From contig NZ_BMNE01000002.1 in the NCBI RefSeq assembly GCF_014646295.1, forward strand, positions 1,241,440 to 1,305,439: a DNA stretch of 64,000 bases, read 5' to 3'. Positions 56,387 to 64,000 of this stretch are shown here, one piece after another. A program made the translations under genes and the position numbers. The DNA is from Nocardia rhizosphaerihabitans. Lineage in GTDB: Bacteria; Actinomycetota; Actinomycetes; Mycobacteriales; Mycobacteriaceae. A model generated the notes under the pieces. That model made no database searches, had not been told where the DNA came from, and saw nothing but the letters and a program-made list of their open reading frames with translations. Position 1 is the stretch's first letter; each line of letters opens with the position of its first letter.

Positions 56387-58129
56387 GTGACTGCGGTAGA
56401 GCCCAGGCCAGTCCCTCAGTTGGAAGCGACTCGACCGTATCCTGCTCGGACCGGGCCCAAGGGCTCGTTCCTGTACAAGGCGGTCACCACCACCGACCCC
56501 AAGGTGCTCGGCACCATGTACCTGGTGACGGCGATCAGCTTCTTCCTGGTCGGCGGTCTCATGGCGCTGCTCATGCGCGCCGAGCTGGCCCGCCCGGGTC
56601 TGCAGTTCCTCTCGCCCGAGCAGTTCAACCAGCTGTTCACCATGCACGGCACGATCATGCTGCTGTTCTACGCGACGGCGATCGTGTTCGGCTTCGCCAA
56701 CATCATCCTGCCGCTGCAGATCGGCGCCCCCGACGTCGCCTTCCCGCGACTGAACGCGTTCAGCTACTGGCTGTACCTGTTCGGCGGCTCCATGGCGACC
56801 GCGGGCTTCGTGACCCCCGGTGGCGCCGCGGACTTCGGCTGGACGGCGTACGTCCCGCTGACCGACATCCTGCACTCGCCCGGTGTCGGCACCGACCTGT
56901 GGATCCTGGGTCTGGCCGTCTCCGGTCTCGGCACCATCCTCGGTGGCGTCAACATGCTCACCACCGTGGTCTGCCTGCGCGCGCCCGGTATGACCATGTT
57001 CCGCATGCCGATCTTCACCTGGAACATCGCGGTGACCTCGGTCCTGGTGCTGCTCGCGTTCCCGCTGCTGACCGCGGCGCTGTTCGGCCTGGCCTACGAC
57101 CGTCACCTCGGCGGCCACATCTACGACCCGGCCACCGGCGGCATCCTGCTCTACCAGCACCTGTTCTGGTTCTTCGGCCACCCCGAGGTCTACATCATCG
57201 CGCTGCCCTTCTTCGGCATCGTGTCCGAGATCTTCCCGGTCTTCAGCCGTAAGCCGATCTTCGGTTACACCACGCTGGTCTACGCGACCCTCGGTATCGC
57301 CGCGCTGTCCATCGCCGTGTGGGCGCACCACATGTACGCCACCGGCGCCGTGCTGCTGCCGTACTTCTCCTTCATGACCTTCCTCATCGCGGTCCCGACC
57401 GGTGTGAAGTTCTTCAACTGGATCGGCACCATGTGGCGCGGTCAGCTGACGTTCGAATCACCGATGCTGTGGTCTATCGGCTTCCTGGTGACCTTCCTCT
57501 TCGGTGGTCTGTCGGGCGTCATCCTGGCCTCGCCGCCGCTGGACTTCCACGTCACCGACTCGTACTTCGTCGTCGCGCACTTCCACTACGTGCTCTTCGG
57601 CACCATCGTGTTCGCCACCTTCGCCGGTATCTACTTCTGGTTCCCGAAGATCACCGGCCGCATGATGGACGAGCGCCTGGCGAAGTGGCACTTCTGGACC
57701 ACCTTCGTCGGCTTCCACACCACCTTCCTGGTGCAGCACTGGCTGGGCGCCGAGGGCATGCCGCGTCGCTACGCCGACTACCTGCCCAGCGACGGCTTCA
57801 CCACGCTGAACACGATCTCCACCATCGGTGCCTTCATCCTGGGCTCGTCGATGCTGCCGTTCGTGTGGAACACCTTCAAGAGCTACCGCTACGGCGAGGT
57901 CGTCACGGTGGACGACCCGTGGGGCTACGGCAACTCCCTCGAGTGGGCCACCACCTGCCCGCCGCCGCGGCACAACTTCTACGAGCTGCCGCGCATCCGC
58001 TCGGAGCGTCCGGCGTTCGAGCTGCACTACCCGCACATGGTCGAGCGCATGAAGGCCGAGGCGCACGTGGGCTGGGGCTCGGCCAAGCACGCCACGCACG
58101 TCGCCGAAGGCACGCTGGCGAAGAAGTAA
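56387..58129 (+). CDS. ctaD: Cytochrome c oxidase subunit I (aa3 type)
   Basis: 580-residue, twelve-helix haem-copper oxidase subunit. Haem ligand His in [17 protein letters not shown], the CuB His-Tyr pair in [17 protein letters not shown], the HHMYATG pair and the HFHYVLFGT ligands are all present. It catalyses oxygen reduction at the end of respiration. AGGAGGA precedes the GTG at 56387. A very strong terminator follows; then serB, as in M. tuberculosis. Confidence 0.97.
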   Translation: MTAVEPRPVPQLEATRPYPARTGPKGSFLYKAVTTTDPKVLGTMYLVTAISFFLVGGLMALLMRAELARPGLQFLSPEQFNQLFTMHGTIMLLFYATAIVFGFANIILPLQIGAPDVAFPRLNAFSYWLYLFGGSMATAGFVTPGGAADFGWTAYVPLTDILHSPGVGTDLWILGLAVSGLGTILGGVNMLTTVVCLRAPGMTMFRMPIFTWNIAVTSVLVLLAFPLLTAALFGLAYDRHLGGHIYDPATGGILLYQHLFWFFGHPEVYIIALPFFGIVSEIFPVFSRKPIFGYTTLVYATLGIAALSIAVWAHHMYATGAVLLPYFSFMTFLIAVPTGVKFFNWIGTMWRGQLTFESPMLWSIGFLVTFLFGGLSGVILASPPLDFHVTDSYFVVAHFHYVLFGTIVFATFAGIYFWFPKITGRMMDERLAKWHFWTTFVGFHTTFLVQHWLGAEGMPRRYADYLPSDGFTTLNTISTIGAFILGSSMLPFVWNTFKSYRYGEVVTVDDPWGYGNSLEWATTCPPPRHNFYELPRIRSERPAFELHYPHMVERMKAEAHVGWGSAKHATHVAEGTLAKK

Positions 58130-59449
<1,320 letters not shown>

Positions 59450-59530
59450 TCACTGGCGCGTCGCGGCCGGATGGGGCCGGCCCGGCGTTAGCCTCCAGCG
59501 CAGGGTGTCCTTCGGCGTTGGGAGAATTCC

Positions 59531-59980
59531 GTGCTGCAGTTCGTCTCGGTCGCGCCGCTGCGCAAGTCCGCGCTCGTCCTGATCGCCGTCGCCGGGCTGC
59601 TCGCCGGCTGCGGTGACGACGAGCCGTCCGACGATGTCTCCCCGACGACGATCGCCCTGCCGACCGCGACGCCGGAGGCGGCGACAACCCCGGTGACGGT
59701 CGACCAGTCGGCCAACGGCGGTTCGGTGCGACTCACGGTCGGTCAACGTCTGCTCGTGCGGCTCCCACAGGATCCCGACGCGCCCGACCAATGGGGCCCG
59801 GTGAACGTCGAGACGGGCATCTTGCTCGCGGAAGACCCCGAGTCCGACGGCGACACCACGGTCTGGCCGTTCCGCGCCATCGCACCGGGCGCGACGACGG
59901 TCGAGTTCGTCCACGGTCCCGCCGCGCAACCGTCCATCGAACCCGAGACCACCTTCCTCGTGCAGGTGCAGGTCTCCTAG
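59531..59980 (+). CDS. Lipoprotein with chagasin-like (I42) fold
   Basis: 149 residues. The signal peptide ends in LLAGC, followed by a Thr/Pro-rich linker. The mature part has VRLTVGQRLLVRLPQDPDAP, a tryptophan (DQWGPVN) and TVWPFRAIAPGATTVEFVH, a layout like the chagasin/I42 cysteine-protease inhibitor domain. Function is inferred only from this likeness. The GTG at 59531 follows GGAGAA. Confidence 0.65.
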   Translation: MLQFVSVAPLRKSALVLIAVAGLLAGCGDDEPSDDVSPTTIALPTATPEAATTPVTVDQSANGGSVRLTVGQRLLVRLPQDPDAPDQWGPVNVETGILLAEDPESDGDTTVWPFRAIAPGATTVEFVHGPAAQPSIEPETTFLVQVQVS

Positions 59981-60055
59981 CGCCGACAGGGCCGGTCGGT
60001 CCGGCTCGCTAGGCTGGGCCGGACTGGTGGCGTCGATCGAATCGGGTGTTGTGGC

Positions 60056-60838
60056 ATGGGCAGCGCGGAAGTGAGCAGCGCGGAGACCGAGGCGGAAGTC
60101 AGGGACGAAGCGGCCGAATTCGCTGTGCGGCACGCCGAATTGGCGCGCGGCTACGGCGGCAACGGCGACCCTGACGACCCGGCGATGGTCCAGGCGATGC
60201 AGATGGTGCTGCACATCCCGAAGACCCATCCGCCCGCCCGCAGCGCGCTCCTGGAAGCCGCGGCGGCCGCTGCCGTGGCCGTGTGCCTCGATCCGCGCTC
60301 CGGACCGGGCGGGGAGTGGGAGCCGCGGTATCTGGCGTGGAAGCGGTCCAGGATCAGGAAGGTGGCCCGGCGGGCTCGCGGCTCGCAGTGGGTCGCCGCG
60401 GGCGGGGTCGACGGTGTCACGATCGATGTCGACGGCGCGCAGGCCCGTGCGTTCGTTCCCGGCCCGGTCGGCGCGATCGACCAGCGGATCCGCAAGCTGC
60501 AGATCGGCGGCACCGACCTCGAGCACGACGAGCCGGGCCCGCCGGACCCGCGGCTGCCGGTGCTGTGGGTCAACGCGGCGCTCGAGATGTCGGTCGGCAA
60601 GGCGGCCGCCCAGGTCGGGCACGCGAGCATGCTGCTGGCGGGCGCCCTGCCGGTGACGGCCGCTGCGGCCTGGGCCGAGCACGAGTTCCGGTGCGCGGTC
60701 CGCGATGCCGACGACCAGCGGTGGGCGGGATTGGTGGCCGAGGTGGCCGCTGGTCGCGCGGTCGCCGTGCGCGACGCGGGCTTCACCGAGGTGGCACCCG
60801 GCTCGATGACGGTGATCGCGGTGCCCGCCCGGGCCTGA
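60056..60838 (+). CDS. PTH2-like peptidyl-tRNA hydrolase family protein
   Basis: 260 residues. The N-terminal half is helical and not recognised (MVQAMQMVLHIPKTHPPARS; EPRYLAWKRSRIRKVARRARG). The C-terminal half carries the PTH2 signature MSVGKAAAQVGHASMLLAG and a matching end (RDAGFTEVAPGSMTVIAV). Archaeal-type PTH2 recycles peptidyl-tRNA, but actinobacterial members have their own Pth, so the role here is open. Confidence 0.72.
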   Translation: MGSAEVSSAETEAEVRDEAAEFAVRHAELARGYGGNGDPDDPAMVQAMQMVLHIPKTHPPARSALLEAAAAAAVAVCLDPRSGPGGEWEPRYLAWKRSRIRKVARRARGSQWVAAGGVDGVTIDVDGAQARAFVPGPVGAIDQRIRKLQIGGTDLEHDEPGPPDPRLPVLWVNAALEMSVGKAAAQVGHASMLLAGALPVTAAAAWAEHEFRCAVRDADDQRWAGLVAEVAAGRAVAVRDAGFTEVAPGSMTVIAVPARA

Positions 60839-60975
60839 CCCGCCGACACGCGCGGCCGAATCCGGCTGTTCGGTGCTGGTTTTCGCGACTCGCCGCCACG
60901 ACGGAGTGTATCCGGGGGATCGTGAGGGTATATGAAACCGACGGTCCAGGCATCGAGGCGTAGGGAGGTTCCGCG

Positions 60976-61134
60976 ATGGTGACCACGATTGTGGTGATCC
61001 TGATCGTGTGGGTGGTGCTGTCGGTGCCGATCTCCCTTCTCGCCGCCAGGATGTTGCGCGACGAGCCGAGCGGGCACCGCGATTCCGCGCCGACCAGCAA
61101 GGACGAATCCCACCCGGGCCGGTCGTTCCGCTGA
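60976..61134 (+). CDS. Small single-pass membrane protein (52 aa)
   Basis: GGGAGG at 60963-60968 precedes the ATG at 60976. The product is one N-terminal membrane helix (VVILIVWVVLSVPISLLAA) and a charged hydrophilic tail (RMLRDEPSGHRDSAPTSKDE). It lies 18 bp before the ABC ATPase gene on the same strand and may be co-translated with it. Unknown function. Confidence 0.6.
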   Translation: MVTTIVVILIVWVVLSVPISLLAARMLRDEPSGHRDSAPTSKDESHPGRSFR

Positions 61135-61152
61135 GGGCCCGCGTGGTCCAAG

Positions 61153-61986
61153 ATGGAGCGCGTGTCGCAACCCGATCCCGATCTGCTCATCGACTTCTCC
61201 GACGTGACCATCCGCCGCTCGGGCCGAACGCTCGTCGGCCCGGTCAGCTGGCAGGTCGAGCTCGACGAACGCTGGGTGGTGCTCGGCCCCAACGGGGCAG
61301 GCAAGACCTCGCTGCTGAGAATGGCCGCCGCCGAGGTCCATCCGACCTCCGGTGACGCGAACCTGTTGGGGGAGACGCTCGGTCGCGTCGACGTCACCGA
61401 GCTGCGCCCGCGCATCGGGTTGTCCTCGGCGGCGGTGGCCAGCCGCATCCCCGTCGACGAGAAGGTCAGCGACCTGGTGGTCTCGGCCGGCTACGCGGTG
61501 CTGGGCCGGTGGCGCGAACGCTACGACGACATCGACACCGAACGCGCCGTCGACATGCTGGAAACCCTGGGCGCCGAACACCTTTCCGATCGCACCTACG
61601 GCACCCTGTCCGAGGGCGAACGCAAGCGGGTGCTGATCGCCCGCGCCCTGATGACCGACCCGGAACTGCTGCTGCTCGACGAACCCGCCGCGGGCCTGGA
61701 CCTGGGTGGGCGCGAGGAGCTCGTGGAGCGGCTCGGCTATCTGGCCGCCGACCCCGACGCGCCCGCGATGGTCCTGGTGACCCACCACGTGGAGGAGATC
61801 CCGCCGGGCTTCACCCACGCCATGCTGCTCAGGGAGGGCGAGGTCGTCGGGCAGGGTCTGCTCGAGGACGTGCTCACCGCCGAGAACCTCAGCGCCGCGT
61901 TCAGCCAGTCCATCGCGCTGGACCGGGTCGACGGGCGCTGGTTCGCCCGCCGGGCCCGTCGGGCGGGGCAGCACCGCCGCGCCTGA
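61153..61986 (+). CDS. Solitary ABC transporter ATP-binding protein
   Basis: 277 residues with Walker A GPNGAGKT, signature LSEGERKRV, Walker B LLLLDEPAAGLD and the switch histidine in LVTHHVEEIP. No permease is adjacent apart from the 52-residue membrane protein. It resembles M. tuberculosis Rv3041c, which has the same neighbours. The transported substrate is unknown. ATG 61153 or GTG 61162. Confidence 0.88.
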   Translation: MERVSQPDPDLLIDFSDVTIRRSGRTLVGPVSWQVELDERWVVLGPNGAGKTSLLRMAAAEVHPTSGDANLLGETLGRVDVTELRPRIGLSSAAVASRIPVDEKVSDLVVSAGYAVLGRWRERYDDIDTERAVDMLETLGAEHLSDRTYGTLSEGERKRVLIARALMTDPELLLLDEPAAGLDLGGREELVERLGYLAADPDAPAMVLVTHHVEEIPPGFTHAMLLREGEVVGQGLLEDVLTAENLSAAFSQSIALDRVDGRWFARRARRAGQHRRA

Positions 61987-62167
61987 CTCCCACTCAGCGG
62001 GAACCCGGACCGGACCGGCCGCACTGTTCCCCTTGCTAACCAAGCGGGCGTTAGGGTGCAAGGGAGGCCGGAGTCGCGGCCGCGCCGACACGGGCGCGGC
62101 CTGCCGGTACTCCGACCGGCGATGGGGCCGGTCGCCGGGCAGTGTCCGGTGGTGGAGAGGAACGGGT

Positions 62168-62974
62168 ATGAGTGAGTCCGCGGTAGCCGCACGCGACGCG
62201 TCGACGGTGATGCTGGTGCGCGACGGTGTCGCAGGCATCGAGGTGTTCCTGCAGCGCCGGGTGACCGGTATGGCGTTCGCGGCGGGGGTCACCGTGTTCC
62301 CCGGCGGCGGCGTCGACGCCACCGACGGGATCGCCGACATCGCCTGGTCCGGACCCGAACCCGCGTGGTGGGCCGAGCGTTTCGCGACCGACGAGCAGAC
62401 GGCGCAGGCGCTGGTCGCCGCGGCGGTACGGGAGACCTTCGAGGAATGCGGCGTGCTGCTCGCCGGGCCGACCGCCGATTCCGTCGTCGACGACTCCACG
62501 ATCTACCGCGAGTCCAGGGGCAAGCTCGAGCGCCGTGAGCTGTCGCTGGCCGACTTCCTGGCCGCCGAGGGGCTGGTGTTGCGGGCCGACCTGCTGCGGC
62601 CTTGGTCGAACTGGATCACCCCCGAAGCCGAACCCCGCCGCTACGACACCCGGTTCTTCGTCGCCGTGCTGCCGCAGGGGCAGATCGCCGACGGCGCCAC
62701 CACCGAGGCGGCGCACGTGGCGTGGCAGACGCCGCAGGACGCCCTGGCGAGCTGGCGGGTCGGCGAGCACGTGCTGATGCCGCCGACGTGGTCGCAGCTC
62801 GACGCGCTGTGCGGATTCGCCGACACCGCCGCGGTGCTGGCCGGCGAGCGCGACATCACGCCGATCATGCCGGTGTACTCGCCGGGCGCCGAGGGCAGGC
62901 CGCTGTCGAACTTCCCCGACAACGAACGGTATTTCGCGGAGCTGCCGCAGCAGAGCGCATTGCGCGGCCGGTAG
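62168..62974 (+). CDS. Nudix hydrolase
   Basis: 268 residues. The segment VTVFPGGGVDATD...ALVAAAVRETFEECGVLLA is a Nudix box with an insertion between the leading glycine and REXXEE, typical of the Rv3040c group. These enzymes cleave nucleoside diphosphates linked to another group, perhaps CoA derivatives. The ATG at 62168 follows a GAGAGG site; the in-frame extension is intergenic. The 181-bp gap before it contains CTAAC/GTTAG (about 62034-62055), a possible operator. Confidence 0.87.
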   Translation: MSESAVAARDASTVMLVRDGVAGIEVFLQRRVTGMAFAAGVTVFPGGGVDATDGIADIAWSGPEPAWWAERFATDEQTAQALVAAAVRETFEECGVLLAGPTADSVVDDSTIYRESRGKLERRELSLADFLAAEGLVLRADLLRPWSNWITPEAEPRRYDTRFFVAVLPQGQIADGATTEAAHVAWQTPQDALASWRVGEHVLMPPTWSQLDALCGFADTAAVLAGERDITPIMPVYSPGAEGRPLSNFPDNERYFAELPQQSALRGR

Positions 62975-62984
62975 GTTTGGCCGC

Positions 62985-63761
62985 ATGGCCGAATTCGTCA
63001 CCCTCGAGCTGCCCGCCGAGCCGACCGCTCGCGGCGTCGCGCTGCTGCGCATCGATCGTCCGCCGCTGAACCTCGTCGACGCCCAGCTGGCCCGTGAGGT
63101 CGCCGCGGCGGCCGAGACGGTGAGCAGGCACCCCGGGGTGGCCGCGCTCATCGTCTACGGCGACGAGCGGGTGTTCAGCGCGGGCGACGAGATGACCGAG
63201 CTCGCCGAGCTCGACGCCGAGCAGGCCGCCGCCATGGCCGCCGACCTGCAAGCCGCCCTCGGCTGCCTCACCCGGGTGCCGCAGCCGACGGTCGCCGCGA
63301 TCACCGGCTACTGCCTCGGCGCCGGTCTGGAGCTGGCCCTCGGCGCCGACCACCGGATCATCGGCGACAACGTAAAACTCGGGCTGCCGCAGATCAAGGC
63401 GGGCCTGATCCCGCTGTCGGGGATCCGCAGGCTGTCGCTGCTGATCGGCGCGAGCCGCGCCAAGGACCTCGTCTACACCGGTCGATTCGTCGACGCCGAG
63501 GAAGCCGCGAAGCTCGGTCTGGTCGACGAGGTCGTCGCCCCCGACGACGTCCTCACCGCCGCCCGCCGCTGGGCCGAGCAGTTCGTGACGGCCGCCCCGC
63601 GCGCCCTCGCGGCCGCCAAGGCGGTCTTCGAGGCGGGCCCGCACGCGCACTCCACCGCCGTCACCGAATGGTCGGCGCTGTTCGACACCGACGACGCCCG
63701 CACCGGCACCCGCACCTTCGCCGCCGAGGGTCCGAACAGCGCGGTCTTCACCGGCCGGTGA
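62985..63761 (+). CDS. Enoyl-CoA hydratase/isomerase family protein
   Basis: 258-residue crotonase-fold protein: LRIDRPPLNLVDAQLAREV, IVYGDERVFSAGDEMTELAEL (oxyanion loop), AAITGYCLGAGLELALGADHRI, LGLPQIKAGLIPLSGIRRL and AKDLVYTGRFVDAEEAAKLGLVDEV. It hydrates enoyl-CoA in fatty-acid breakdown or a related reaction. Ten bp after the Nudix gene, so operonic; the pair matches M. tuberculosis Rv3040c-Rv3039c (EchA17). Confidence 0.9.
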   Translation: MAEFVTLELPAEPTARGVALLRIDRPPLNLVDAQLAREVAAAAETVSRHPGVAALIVYGDERVFSAGDEMTELAELDAEQAAAMAADLQAALGCLTRVPQPTVAAITGYCLGAGLELALGADHRIIGDNVKLGLPQIKAGLIPLSGIRRLSLLIGASRAKDLVYTGRFVDAEEAAKLGLVDEVVAPDDVLTAARRWAEQFVTAAPRALAAAKAVFEAGPHAHSTAVTEWSALFDTDDARTGTRTFAAEGPNSAVFTGR

Positions 63762-63848
63762 GCTGAGACCGGTCGCTCGACCAGTTGGAACCGCCGGAAA
63801 CAAGACCGCCCATTGCGTGCTGAGGGTCTCCTATTACTCTTGGCGGTT

Positions 63849-64000
63849 ATGACGGTCCACCCCGATGACCCGGCGCCGAACCCGCACGCCACCGAGGCCG
63901 AGGTCGAAGCAGCGCTGAAGGACACCAAGCTCGCCCAGGTCCTGTATCACGACTGGGAAGCGGAGACATACGACGACAAGTGGTCGATCTCCTATGACGA
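63849..64000 (+). CDS. Methyltransferase-like protein, N-terminal part (truncated by window)
   Basis: The ATG at 63849 opens a frame to the window edge: an acidic N-terminus (PHATEAEVEAALKDTKLAQ) followed by VLYHDWEAETYDDKWSISYD. The last segment is typical of the region before the SAM-binding domain in actinobacterial class I methyltransferases such as Rv3038c, the next gene in M. tuberculosis. The catalytic part lies outside the window. Confidence 0.65.
   Translation, partial: MTVHPDDPAPNPHATEAEVEAALKDTKLAQVLYHDWEAETYDDKWSISYD

Overview
The window is high-GC actinobacterial chromosome. The gene set (DUF3558 lipoproteins, LIP-family secreted lipase, F420-type LLM oxidoreductase, class Ib ribonucleotide reductase, large NRPSs) points to a mycolic-acid group member, most likely Nocardia or a close relative such as Rhodococcus. 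The backbone order FMN reductase - nrdH - nrdI - nrdE ... nrdF ... fecB ... ctaD - serB - ABC ATPase - Nudix - enoyl-CoA hydratase - methyltransferase matches, from memory, the Mycobacterium tuberculosis Rv3054c-Rv3038c neighbourhood. Several blocks of accessory genes sit inside that order.

Layout. 1-305: 3' end of an unidentified gene. 377-5505: a CobW-type metallochaperone and a molybdenum cofactor cluster (moaE, a moaC-moaB/mogA fusion and moeA on minus; moaA and moaD on plus). 5510-8030: DUF1801, nadE, and a divergent TetR/FMN reductase pair with an operator between them. 8209-12102: nrdHIE under tandem NrdR-like boxes, then a GIY-YIG/NUMOD3 homing endonuclease directly behind nrdE, whose last 17 codons look recoded. 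12112-17305: RDD protein, secreted GH5 glycosidase with a 30-bp palindrome upstream, LLM oxidoreductase, HAD-like protein, and a DUF899/TetR divergent pair. 17306-21179: mgtE behind a long leader holding a proline/arginine-rich 19-codon reading frame with a strong ribosome site, then two DUF3558 lipoproteins. 21375-22444: nrdF with its own pair of NrdR-like boxes.

22498-37584 is mostly accessory: AraC regulator with a hydrolase, epoxide hydrolase, a small phage-like protein, a dimodular NRPS whose thioesterase has Cys in place of Ser, an acyl-CoA ligase, a secreted lipase with a divergent TetR gene, a Tat-type intradiol dioxygenase, and a VapBC pair with a doubly frameshifted toxin. 37618-55105, all on minus, reads in transcription order: a stand-alone adenylation-domain fragment, a 4398-residue trimodular NRPS, a DrrABC-type exporter, and a FecB-like siderophore-binding lipoprotein. 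This NRPS block lies between fecB and ctaD, which are neighbours in M. tuberculosis.

55288-64000 returns to housekeeping: two-domain VOC protein, ctaD with a strong terminator, serB, a lipoprotein, a PTH2-like protein, a small membrane protein, an ABC ATPase, Nudix hydrolase, enoyl-CoA hydratase and the start of a methyltransferase. I saw no tRNA, rRNA, CRISPR array or insertion sequence. The observations I rate highest are the homing endonuclease with the recoded nrdE tail, the mgtE leader peptide, the Cys-type NRPS thioesterase after a threonine-like adenylation domain, and the solitary adenylation-domain fragment heading the large NRPS operon.
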